Shown: positions 1-5,525 of the stretch, one piece after another | Position numbering within the stretch: position 1 is the first letter of the stretch | Layout: every line of letters starts with the position of its first letter | Origin: Alphaproteobacteria bacterium | Lineage (GTDB): Bacteria > Pseudomonadota > Alphaproteobacteria > Sphingomonadales > Sphingomonadaceae | Direction: 5' to 3' | DNA length: 6,770 nucleotides | NCBI GenBank assembly: GCA_018830415.1 | Contig: JAHJSJ010000070.1 | Location: 1 to 6,770, forward strand | The notes under the pieces: generated by a model | The model's database searches: none | Told to the model about the DNA's origin: nothing | The model's input: the letters and a program-made list of their open reading frames with translations, nothing else | Made by a program: the position numbers and the translations under genes

Positions 1-519
1 ATTCCCGATGATGAAGAGCCGCCGGTGGGGATGGTGTTCTGGTCGTTCCGCATCATGGTCGGCATCGGCTTTGCGATGCTGGGGATCGGGCTGTGGAGCC
101 TGTGGGGCCGGGTGCGCGGGCACCTATATGACATGCCGTGGTTGCACCGTGCCGCCGTGCTGATGGGGCCGAGCGGATTTGCTGCGGTGCTGGCCGGATG
201 GATCACCACCGAAGTCGGCCGGCAGCCCTATGTGATCTATGGCCTGCTGCGCACTGCCGATGCGGCCAGCCCATTGGATGCGCCTGCGGTGGCGGCGTCT
301 TTGCTGGCTTTCATCCTCGTCTATTTCACCGTGTTCGGCATTGGCGTGTGGTATATCCTGAAGCTGATGGGCAAATCCCCGCAAGCCGGAGAACTGGGCG
401 CCAAGCGCGGCGATGTCGGCCCGATCCGGACTGCCGGGATCACCCCGGGGCCGACGCAGAACCCCGGCTCACCCGACACGCTTCCGTCTGCCAAACCAAC
501 CGAGAAGGAGCGGGTGTGA
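1..519 (+). CDS. cydA: Cytochrome bd-type (CIO class) quinol oxidase subunit I, 3' part
   Basis: The C-terminal 172 residues are present; the reading frame is open from the first base, so the 5' part lies outside the window. Subunit I carries the haems of a membrane-bound quinol:O2 oxidoreductase. The fragment has the FWSFRIMVG segment, whose Arg17 and Met19 (fragment numbering) match the conserved Arg and the haem b558 Met ligand of E. coli CydA (Arg391, Met393). The TEVGRQPY motif (residues 70-77) holds the conserved Glu71. Most family members have Trp where this one has Tyr77. Hydrophobic helices at about 17-37, 50-68 and 92-116 are followed by a hydrophilic Pro/Gly-rich tail of roughly 55 residues. 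The stop TGA overlaps the cydB start (TGATG), so the two are probably translationally coupled. The CIO subclass is inferred from the short cydB and the DUF2474 gene downstream. Confidence 0.95.
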   Translation: MPDDEEPPVGMVFWSFRIMVGIGFAMLGIGLWSLWGRVRGHLYDMPWLHRAAVLMGPSGFAAVLAGWITTEVGRQPYVIYGLLRTADAASPLDAPAVAASLLAFILVYFTVFGIGVWYILKLMGKSPQAGELGAKRGDVGPIRTAGITPGPTQNPGSPDTLPSAKPTEKERV

Positions 520-1514
520 TGGATCTCACCGTCATCTGGGCGTTCATCATCGCCTTCGCCGTATTCGCCTATGTGGTGATGGACGGGTTCGATCTGGGCA
601 TCGGGATTCTGTTCCCGACCTTTCAGCCGGGGCGGGAGCGCGACCGAGCGATGAATTCCATCGCGCCGGTATGGGATGGAAATGAAACCTGGCTGGTGCT
701 GGGCGGGGGCGGGCTGTTTGCGGCCTTCCCGCTGGCCTATGCGGTGATCCTGCCGGCCACCTATCCGCTAATCATCGCCATGCTGTTGGGGCTGGTGTTC
801 CGCGGTGTGGCGTTTGAATATCGCTGGCGCGATCCGGGGCATCAGAGGTTCTGGGACGCGGCCTTTACCGGCGGATCGCTGGTCGCTGCGCTGGCGCAGG
901 GCATGACGTTGGGGGCGCTGCTGCAAGGGATCGAGGTTGAAGGGCGCGCCTATGCCGGAAGCTGGTGGGATTGGCTCACGCCTTACACGCTGCTGACCGG
1001 GCTGGGCACGGTTGCGGGATACGCCTTGCTGGGCAGCACCTGGCTGATCTGGAAACTGGATGGCGACGAACAGGCCCACGCACGAAAGCTGGCCGTGCGC
1101 GCGGCCATCGCCACCATCGCCCTGATGGGTGCGGTCAGCCTCTACAATATCTCGTTGAATGCAGAATATGCTGCGCAATGGCTCACCGCCCCGCACGTTT
1201 ACTTCGCCGCGCCGGTGCCGATCATCACAGCAATCATCGCGGTGTCGCTGCTGCGGGCGATCACGCGGGATGGCAATTCCAAACCGTTCTGGCTGGCCAT
1301 CGCGCTATTTTTCCTCGGCATGGCGGGGCTGGGGGTGACGATCTGGCCCTATGTGGTGCCGCCCGGCATCACCATCTGGGACGCCGCCGCGCCCGAACGC
1401 AGCCAGATTTTCATGCTGGTGGGCGTCGCGCTGACCATGCCGCTGATCATCGGCTACACCATCTGGGCGTATTGGGTGTTTCGCGGCAAGGTGACGGACG
1501 AGGGGTATCACTAA
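519..1514 (+). CDS. cydB: Cytochrome bd-type (CIO class) quinol oxidase subunit II
   Basis: A complete 331-residue integral membrane protein that pairs with CydA. The length fits CioB-type subunits (about 335) rather than E. coli CydB (379). Visible family motifs are VMDGFDLGIG (residues 20-29, with the conserved acidic residues Asp22 and Asp25), WDGNETWLV (52-60) and FRGVAFE (94-100), followed by several hydrophobic helices. I chose the ATG at 519 because it starts exactly at the family N-terminus and overlaps the cydA stop by one base. AGAAGGAG (503-510) lies upstream, inside the end of cydA, as a plausible Shine-Dalgarno. The frame stays open further upstream, but that extension is only the out-of-frame reading of cydA. 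The stop TAA (1512-1514) overlaps another ATG (1514), so coupling may continue downstream. Confidence 0.97.
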   Translation: MDLTVIWAFIIAFAVFAYVVMDGFDLGIGILFPTFQPGRERDRAMNSIAPVWDGNETWLVLGGGGLFAAFPLAYAVILPATYPLIIAMLLGLVFRGVAFEYRWRDPGHQRFWDAAFTGGSLVAALAQGMTLGALLQGIEVEGRAYAGSWWDWLTPYTLLTGLGTVAGYALLGSTWLIWKLDGDEQAHARKLAVRAAIATIALMGAVSLYNISLNAEYAAQWLTAPHVYFAAPVPIITAIIAVSLLRAITRDGNSKPFWLAIALFFLGMAGLGVTIWPYVVPPGITIWDAAAPERSQIFMLVGVALTMPLIIGYTIWAYWVFRGKVTDEGYH

Positions 1515-1582
1515 TGTCCTCAAGTAGCGCAGCGGTAGGACAACAAATGACTCCCTCAAGTAGCGCAGCGGTAGGACAATAA
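1514..1582 (+). CDS. 22-codon internally repeated mini-ORF between cydB and the DUF2474 gene
   Basis: The ATG overlaps the cydB stop (TAATG). The frame encodes 22 residues and contains SSSAAVGQ twice, because it spans the two copies of a direct repeat; it ends in two tandem TAA codons, the second overlapping the next ATG. An internal in-frame ATG (1547) has AGGA six bases upstream and would give 11 residues. I doubt the peptide has a function of its own. The more likely reading is a duplicated translation-initiation region that carries ribosomes from cydB to the DUF2474 gene. No known family is recognisable, and translation is inferred only from the stop/start overlaps. Confidence 0.3.
   Translation: MSSSSAAVGQQMTPSSSAAVGQ
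1518..1579 (+). repeat. Two copies of a 26-nt direct repeat, 36-nt period
   Basis: Identical 26-nt copies lie at 1518-1543 and 1554-1579; the core is AGTAGCGCAGCGGTAGGACA. The 36-nt period equals 12 codons. Each copy ends in AGGA, followed 6 nt (first copy, ATG 1547) or 8 nt (second copy, ATG 1585) later by an ATG, so each behaves as a ready-made ribosome-binding site. After the first copy comes ATGACTCCC; after the second, the true DUF2474 start contains GTGACTCCTCCC. This suggests the duplicated unit included the first codons of the downstream gene. Confidence 0.85.
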
Positions 1583-1584
1583 TA

Positions 1585-1710
1585 ATGTTGGTGACTCCTC
1601 CCGAACCACCCTTATGGCAGCGCCTCGCATGGATGGCAGGCATCTGGTTGGCGAGCGTGGCTTTTTTAGGGGCCATTGCGATGATCATTCGTTTTTGGCT
1701 CAAAGCCTAG
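1585..1710 (+). CDS. DUF2474-family small membrane protein of the CIO oxidase (CydX-like)
   Basis: A 41-residue single-span membrane protein. A short Pro-rich, Glu-containing N-terminus leads into LWQRLAWMAGIWLASVAFLG, then a hydrophobic run and a basic end (IIRFWLKA). The pattern 'PLW+RL.W...IWLASV..LG..A..IR' is the signature I associate with DUF2474 proteins encoded directly after cioAB/cydAB. These are presumed accessory subunits analogous to CydX, which stabilises the haems of bd oxidase. The ATG (1585) overlaps a TAA, with AGGA at 1573-1576. An alternative GTG start at 1591 would give MTPPEPPLW and 39 residues. The position directly downstream of cydB supports the assignment; function in this organism is inferred. 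Confidence 0.88.
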   Translation: MLVTPPEPPLWQRLAWMAGIWLASVAFLGAIAMIIRFWLKA

Positions 1711-1726
1711 GGTCGGCATACCGACC
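1711..1726 (+). other. Hairpin directly after the oxidase operon
   Basis: A perfect 6-bp GC-rich stem, GGTCGG/CCGACC with tetraloop CATA, begins at the base after the DUF2474 stop codon. No U-tract follows, so it is not a canonical intrinsic terminator. It could mark the operon's 3' end by stabilising the mRNA or assisting termination. The rest of the spacer to 1822 shows only the AGGAG (1814-1818) of the next gene; I see no convincing promoter. Confidence 0.4.
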
Positions 1727-1822
1727 GTCTGCAAGCGACGACAAGGCAGAGACTTCGGCTGCTTCGAGTGAGTTATCTTTCAGATTATCGTTTCAAAAGC
1801 GCTCATTTGAGTCAGGAGATTT

Positions 1823-2299
1823 ATGAAAAAACTATCCACCGCATTGCTGATTGTGCTCGCCGCGGCAGTTGGGGCACTTGCATCGCAGGCGTTTTTCAAA
1901 CCCACTGCGCCTGCCAAAGCAGCCGAAACCAGCGCGCTCGACACACGCGAAGTTGTGCCCTTCAATGACGAACAGACGCACTATGCGTTGACACAGATGC
2001 GCGGCTTCCTTGAAACTCTCATTATAATGGACAACGCTGAGTTCGCAGATGATTTCCAGGAAATAGCGGCGGTCGCGGCTGTACAAGGCCCCGGTCAAGG
2101 GAGCGGCCAGCCCAGCGGTTTTCATGACGCGATGCCCGACGGTTTCCGGGCCATGACCAAACAAATGCGTCAGGGTTTTGGAAAGGCGGCCAAAGCAGCG
2201 CAGGCGGGCGATCTTGAAGCGTATATTGAAGCCAAGCAGCAGGCGCAAAATACCTGCATAGCCTGCCATGCAAGCTATAGGTTTCAGCCACAGAATTGA
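1823..2299 (+). CDS. Exported class II (c'-like) cytochrome c
   Basis: A 158-residue protein. A lysine pair and hydrophobic core at residues 1-24 (MKKLSTALLIVLAAAVGALA) look like a signal peptide or N-terminal anchor; cleavage is possible around Ala20 or later. A single haem-binding site CIACH (Cys145, Cys148, His149) sits ten residues from the C-terminus, the placement seen in cytochrome c'/c-556 (class II) four-helix proteins. The segments between (about 48-85 and 105-143) are amphipathic and helix-like, with a Gly-rich loop at 89-99. A Met in the first helix (Met59 or Met69) could be a sixth ligand, but this cannot be decided from sequence. AGGAG lies 4 nt upstream of the ATG. It is a periplasmic electron carrier or gas-binding c-type haem protein, role unknown. 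The link to the neighbouring oxidase or lactate enzyme rests on proximity only. Confidence 0.8.
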   Translation: MKKLSTALLIVLAAAVGALASQAFFKPTAPAKAAETSALDTREVVPFNDEQTHYALTQMRGFLETLIIMDNAEFADDFQEIAAVAAVQGPGQGSGQPSGFHDAMPDGFRAMTKQMRQGFGKAAKAAQAGDLEAYIEAKQQAQNTCIACHASYRFQPQN

Positions 2300-2346
2300 G
2301 CGGGTGCCGGTATTCGTCTGACGGTATCTTGCGCGACCGATCATCA

Positions 2347-2374
2347 GCGCGCCGTGTTTGACTACTCGGCGCGT
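2347..2374 (+). other. GC-rich inverted repeat in the spacer before the lactate enzyme
   Basis: GCGCGCCG (2347-2354) pairs with CGGCGCGT (2367-2374): seven GC pairs plus one G-U, around a 12-nt loop. It lies about 50 nt after the cytochrome stop and 140 nt before the next start. There is no U-run immediately after it. It may be a terminator-like structure for the cytochrome gene or an operator for the next gene. The rest of the 2300-2516 spacer shows no recognisable promoter. Confidence 0.35.
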
Positions 2375-2516
2375 AGCTGGGCGGTGTTGTGGGTTCAATT
2401 TCTCAAACTGTGCCTCGCTTCCGCAACGGTTCCCGGGCTTATGCAAACTTCACGCTTGCTCTCCTGCGCTGCATCGGCTGATTTGGGGGAACACAGAAGC
2501 GGGAGAGACCAAGGCC

Positions 2517-3683
2517 ATGACCAATTTCGGCGCGATGCAGAATGAAATCTACAATGCCGGGTTAAGCGGCATCCTGCCGACCTGGCCGGTCGATTTCGCC
2601 ACGCTGGAAAGACGCGCGCACGAAGCTTTGGGGCCAAGCCTGACCAATTATGTCGCGGGCGGGTGCGGGGATGAACACACGCAGGATCAGAACGCGGCGG
2701 CGTTTCACCACTGGGGCATGGTGCCGCGCATGATGGTCGATTGCGCGACGCGCGATCTGTCGATCGAACTGTTCGGCCATACCTATCCCACCCCGCTGTT
2801 CATGGCCCCGATCGGTGTGAACGGAGAGGCGACGCAAGACCGCCACGGCGACATGGCAGCCGCGCGGGCATCGGCGCTGACCGGGGTGCCGTTCTGCGCT
2901 TCGACCCTGGCGAATGATCCGCTTGAGGATGTGAAAGCGGCCTGCGGAGATACGCCGGCGTGGTTTCAGCTTTACACCCCGCGCAACCGCGAACTGGCGA
3001 CCAGCCTGATCCGCCGTGCCGAGGATGCAGGCTATACGGCGTTGGTGGTGACGCTGGACACCTGGGTGACAGGGTGGCGCCCGCGCGATCTCAACGCGTC
3101 AAACTTCCCGCAGCTGCGCGGTAAGGTGCTCCAGAATTACTTCACCGATCCGGTGTTCCGCGCGATGCTGGCAAAACCGCCCGAAGAAGACCTTAGCGCG
3201 GCGATTTTTACCTGGGCTGCAACCTTTGGGCAGGTGCTGACGTGGGATGACATGGCGTGGTTCAAATCGGTGACGAAGCTGCCGATTGTGCTCAAAGGCA
3301 TCTGCCACCCTGACGACGCGCGCCGTGCGGTCGATAGCGGGGCGGATGCGGTCTATTGTTCCAACCACGGTGGGCGGCAGGCCAATGGCGGGATCGCCAC
3401 CATCGATTTGCTGCCCGATGTCGTGCAGGCGTCGGGCGATACCCCGGTGCTATTTGACAGCGGAATCCGATCCGGCACCGACGCGGTCAAGGCGCTGGCG
3501 ATGGGTGCCCGCGCGGTCGGCGTTGGGCGGCCCTATACTTATGGACTGGCGCTGGGCGGGGCCGAGGGCGCGGCGTGGGTGTTACGATCCATCCTTGCCG
3601 AAGCTGATCTTTTGATGGCCGTTAACGGTTATCCGACCCTTGCCGATGTGCGTTCTGCCGGGGTGAGACGCACGAATTGGTGA
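2517..3683 (+). CDS. Lactate 2-monooxygenase-type FMN-dependent alpha-hydroxyacid enzyme
   Basis: A 388-residue cytosolic flavoenzyme expected to convert L-lactate + O2 to acetate + CO2 + water. The sequence follows the Mycobacterium lactate 2-monooxygenase pattern, as I recall it, from end to end: NEIY at 9-12, YVAGGCGDEHTQ at 45-56, APIG at 97-100, WFQLYTP at 149-155, TLDTWVTGWRPRDL at 179-192, LKGICHPDDARRAVDSG at 259-275, SNHGGRQANGG at 282-292 and FDSGIRSG at 313-320. Expected active-site residues are present: Tyr45, Tyr153, Lys260, His284 and Arg287. Gly100 of PIG matches the Gly that distinguishes the monooxygenase from lactate oxidases, which have Ala there. I chose the ATG at 2517 because it matches the family N-terminus; GGGAG (2501-2505) and AAGG (2511-2514) lie upstream. 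A TTG extension to 2358 adds 53 residues without family character. Close relatives such as lactate dehydrogenase cannot be wholly excluded. Confidence 0.9.
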   Translation: MTNFGAMQNEIYNAGLSGILPTWPVDFATLERRAHEALGPSLTNYVAGGCGDEHTQDQNAAAFHHWGMVPRMMVDCATRDLSIELFGHTYPTPLFMAPIGVNGEATQDRHGDMAAARASALTGVPFCASTLANDPLEDVKAACGDTPAWFQLYTPRNRELATSLIRRAEDAGYTALVVTLDTWVTGWRPRDLNASNFPQLRGKVLQNYFTDPVFRAMLAKPPEEDLSAAIFTWAATFGQVLTWDDMAWFKSVTKLPIVLKGICHPDDARRAVDSGADAVYCSNHGGRQANGGIATIDLLPDVVQASGDTPVLFDSGIRSGTDAVKALAMGARAVGVGRPYTYGLALGGAEGAAWVLRSILAEADLLMAVNGYPTLADVRSAGVRRTNW

Positions 3684-3783
3684 AGTGTGGCAGAGGCAAG
3701 CCCGTTAACTATGTTTGGTTTGTGTTTTCCACAGATTTGCTGTTAACTTGCTCAATACCAATAAGCGAATCGGGAAGCGATCA
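3684..3783 (+). promoter_or_regulatory. AT-rich spacer, possible promoter for the 51-aa ORF
   Basis: This 100-nt stretch is clearly richer in A/T than its surroundings. It holds GTTAAC at 3704-3709 and 3742-3747. It also holds TTTTCCACA (3725-3733), which fits the relaxed DnaA-box form TTWTNCACA. A poor -35/-10 pair (TTGCTG at 3737, AATAAG at 3760, 17-nt spacer) is possible. GGGAAG (3772-3777) precedes the ATG at 3784. The composition suggests a regulatory region, but no single site is convincing. Confidence 0.25.
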
Positions 3784-3939
3784 ATGGCAAGACCAACAAT
3801 CTGGTCCAGCGGACCAGATCCCATGCACCGCACTGTCTGCATTCAGGACGAATATTCGCGCCGCGCGCGCTATGGCCGGATTCGGCCGATGCAAACCCGC
3901 CAATCGCTGCTTTCGCGGATTGTCCACCTGATCGCGTAA
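3784..3939 (+). CDS. Small basic protein of unknown function (51 aa)
   Basis: I do not recognise this gene. It encodes a 51-residue, Arg-rich, soluble-looking protein beginning MARPTIWSSGPDPMHRTVC, with an EYSRRARYGRIR basic segment (23-34) and a short hydrophobic end (LLSRIVHLIA). There is no signal peptide or membrane span. GGGAAG lies 6 nt before the ATG. An upstream ATG at 3715 in the same frame would give 74 residues, but it runs through the AT-rich spacer and looks less coding. Codon choice from 3784 onward is compatible with a real gene. The first third of the frame overlaps a perfect 9-3-9 palindrome, so the stretch may serve as a DNA or RNA element instead of, or as well as, coding. 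Confidence 0.45.
   Translation: MARPTIWSSGPDPMHRTVCIQDEYSRRARYGRIRPMQTRQSLLSRIVHLIA
3799..3819. repeat. Perfect 9-3-9 inverted repeat
   Basis: ATCTGGTCC (3799-3807), spacer AGC, GGACCAGAT (3811-3819). The arms are exact. The half-site CTGGTC/GACCAG resembles those bound by FadR-type GntR regulators, but the centre is longer than the usual FadR-type operator. In RNA it would form a stable 9-bp hairpin with a 3-nt loop, without a U-tract. It lies inside the 51-aa ORF, codons 6-12. Confidence 0.8.
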
Positions 3940-3966
3940 ACCAGACCAGCGGGGCACCGGCGCGGC

Positions 3967-5430
3967 CTACCCGCCCGCTTTCGCCATGATCACCAGCTTG
4001 GTGTCGGTGAAAGCGAGGTACCCTTCTTCGCCCCCTTCCGATCCGAACCCGCTATCGCCCACCCCGCCGAACGGGGTTTCGGGCGATGATACGATCAATT
4101 GGTTGATCCCCACCATGCCCGCGCGCAAGGCCCGACCAAGGTAATGCGCTTCGTCGAGGTCGCCTGAAAAGGCATAGGCGGCCAATCCATAACGCAGGCT
4201 ATTGGCGATCCGCACCGCGTCCTCGATCGCATCGAACGGGACGATCCCGGCAATCGGGCCAAAGGGTTCCTCGGTCATGAAACGGCTGTCGGGCGCGGGA
4301 TTGGCGATCACTGTGGGCTGAAAGAAGAACCCGCTGCCTGCGATGACTGATCCTCCGGTGACGACCTCACCGCGATTGCCGCTCGCATCGGCGACCACCG
4401 CTTCCATCGCCGCAATCCGCCGGGCGTGGGCGAGCGGCCCCATGTCGACGCTTTCATCCGCCCCCGGATCGCCGACCTTCATCTTGCCCGCGCGCGCGGC
4501 GAATTCGGCAACGAAGCGGTCATAGACTTCGCGCGCCACCAGAAACCGCGTGGGCGAAACGCAGACCTGCCCGGCATTGCGGAACTTGGTCGCCGCGCAG
4601 GCCGCCACCGCGCGGTCAAGATCGGCGTGTTTGCTGACGATCACCGGGGCATGGCCGCCCAGTTCCGGGGTAAAACGCTTCATGTGCGAAGCCGCCAGCG
4701 CGCCCAGATGCTTGCCCACCGCGGTCGATCCGGTGAAGCTGACTTTGCGCACCGCAGGCGCGGCGATCAGGTGTTCGGACACCGGGCCCGGATCGCCGTA
4801 AACGAGGTTCAGCACCCCCTTGGGCACGCCCGCATCAACAAAGCATTCGACCAGCAATTGCGCCGATGCAGGCGTGTTTTCGGCAGGCTTCAGGATCGCA
4901 GTGCACCCTGCCGCCAGCGCGCCTGCGATCTTCTTGGCGGGCAGGTTGACGGGAAAATTCCATGGGGTCAGCAGCACACAGGGGCCGACCGGTTCGTGGG
5001 TCACGGTCTGGGCGATCACGCTATTGCTGCGGGCCGGGATCAACCGCCCGCCACGCCGCTTGGCCTCTTCACCAAGGAAGTCGATCATGTCGCCCGACGC
5101 GGTGATTTCGCCCACCGCTTGCGCGCGCGGCTTACCCATTTCGGCGGTGACGGTGTGGGCGATAGCCGGGGCGCGTTCGCGCAGCAATTCAGCCGCGCGC
5201 CGCAGGATCATATAGCGTTCTGCGCCGGGCGTCTTGCTCCAGGTGACAAACGCTGCGTCGGCGGCGGCGATTGCGGCATCGAGCTGCGCGGCTGATGCCT
5301 TGGGGCATTGCCCGATCACCTGCCCGGTGGCGGGGTTAACCACGTCCATCGCGCCCGCCTCTCCGGCGGCGATCCATTCGCCGTTGATGAGCATTTTGAC
5401 GGTGGGATATTGGGGGAGATGGGCGGTCAT
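3967..5430 (-). CDS. gabD: NAD(P)-dependent succinate-semialdehyde dehydrogenase family protein
   Basis: A 487-residue aldehyde dehydrogenase expected to oxidise succinate semialdehyde to succinate, the last step of 4-aminobutyrate breakdown. Superfamily motifs, numbered from the chosen start, are TPWNFP (Asn158), LKPAENTP (Lys181), SFTGSTAVGK (231-240), ELGGHAP (catalytic Glu257), NAGQVCVSPTR (nucleophile Cys290, then Arg295, where GabD-type enzymes have a substrate-carboxylate Arg) and EEPFGP (387-392). The length matches GabD (about 480). The ATG at 5430 has a clean AGGAG seven bases upstream; a TTG at 5451 would place that Shine-Dalgarno inside the gene. It is transcribed divergently from ald. 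No GABA transaminase is in the window, so another semialdehyde, such as 2-oxoglutarate semialdehyde, remains possible. Confidence 0.85.
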   Translation of the reverse strand: MTAHLPQYPTVKMLINGEWIAAGEAGAMDVVNPATGQVIGQCPKASAAQLDAAIAAADAAFVTWSKTPGAERYMILRRAAELLRERAPAIAHTVTAEMGKPRAQAVGEITASGDMIDFLGEEAKRRGGRLIPARSNSVIAQTVTHEPVGPCVLLTPWNFPVNLPAKKIAGALAAGCTAILKPAENTPASAQLLVECFVDAGVPKGVLNLVYGDPGPVSEHLIAAPAVRKVSFTGSTAVGKHLGALAASHMKRFTPELGGHAPVIVSKHADLDRAVAACAATKFRNAGQVCVSPTRFLVAREVYDRFVAEFAARAGKMKVGDPGADESVDMGPLAHARRIAAMEAVVADASGNRGEVVTGGSVIAGSGFFFQPTVIANPAPDSRFMTEEPFGPIAGIVPFDAIEDAVRIANSLRYGLAAYAFSGDLDEAHYLGRALRAGMVGINQLIVSSPETPFGGVGDSGFGSEGGEEGYLAFTDTKLVIMAKAGG

Positions 5431-5437
5431 GGGGCGG

Positions 5438-5442
5438 CTCCT
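5438..5442 (-). promoter_or_regulatory. Shine-Dalgarno that fixes the aldehyde dehydrogenase start
   Basis: On the minus strand this reads AGGAG, seven bases before the ATG at 5430. It supports that ATG over the in-frame TTG at 5451, which would lie upstream of the site. Confidence 0.7.
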
Positions 5443-5469
5443 GGATTGCAATCGACCTTGCGCGAACTT

Positions 5470-5482
5470 GTAATTTTATTAC
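5470..5482. promoter_or_regulatory. AT-rich inverted repeat in the divergent aldehyde dehydrogenase/ald promoter region
   Basis: GTAAT-TTT-ATTAC is a perfect 5-3-5 inverted repeat in an otherwise GC-rich 95-nt divergent spacer (5431-5525). AT-rich dyads of this size are typical targets of Lrp/AsnC-family regulators, and alanine dehydrogenase genes are known targets of that family. No regulator gene is in the window and no clear -35/-10 pair is visible. The operator role is therefore an inference, and the site could act on either gene. Confidence 0.4.
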
Positions 5483-5525
5483 GCCTACACTAGCGAAGTT
5501 TCCGCTGCATCGCGAGGAGAGAATC

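Noticed and set aside
138..518. Upstream extension of the cydB frame through cydA
   Set aside because: It is the out-of-frame reading of cydA; cydB begins at the overlapping ATG 519.
1518..1579. CRISPR array or intact tRNA
   Set aside because: There are only two copies with a 10-nt gap, and no acceptor, anticodon or T arms follow the D-arm-like core.
1614..1826. 70-codon + frame overlapping the DUF2474 gene
   Set aside because: It is out of frame with the recognisable DUF2474 protein and runs through the hairpin and spacer into the next gene; it has no family character.
2358..2516. 53-residue N-terminal extension of the lactate enzyme from a TTG
   Set aside because: The extension lacks family similarity; the ATG at 2517 matches the known N-terminus of lactate 2-monooxygenase.
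4426..5295. 289-codon open frame on the + strand opposite the aldehyde dehydrogenase
   Set aside because: It is antisense to a clear catalytic-motif protein; its Arg/His/Gly-rich composition is typical of a GC-rich shadow frame.
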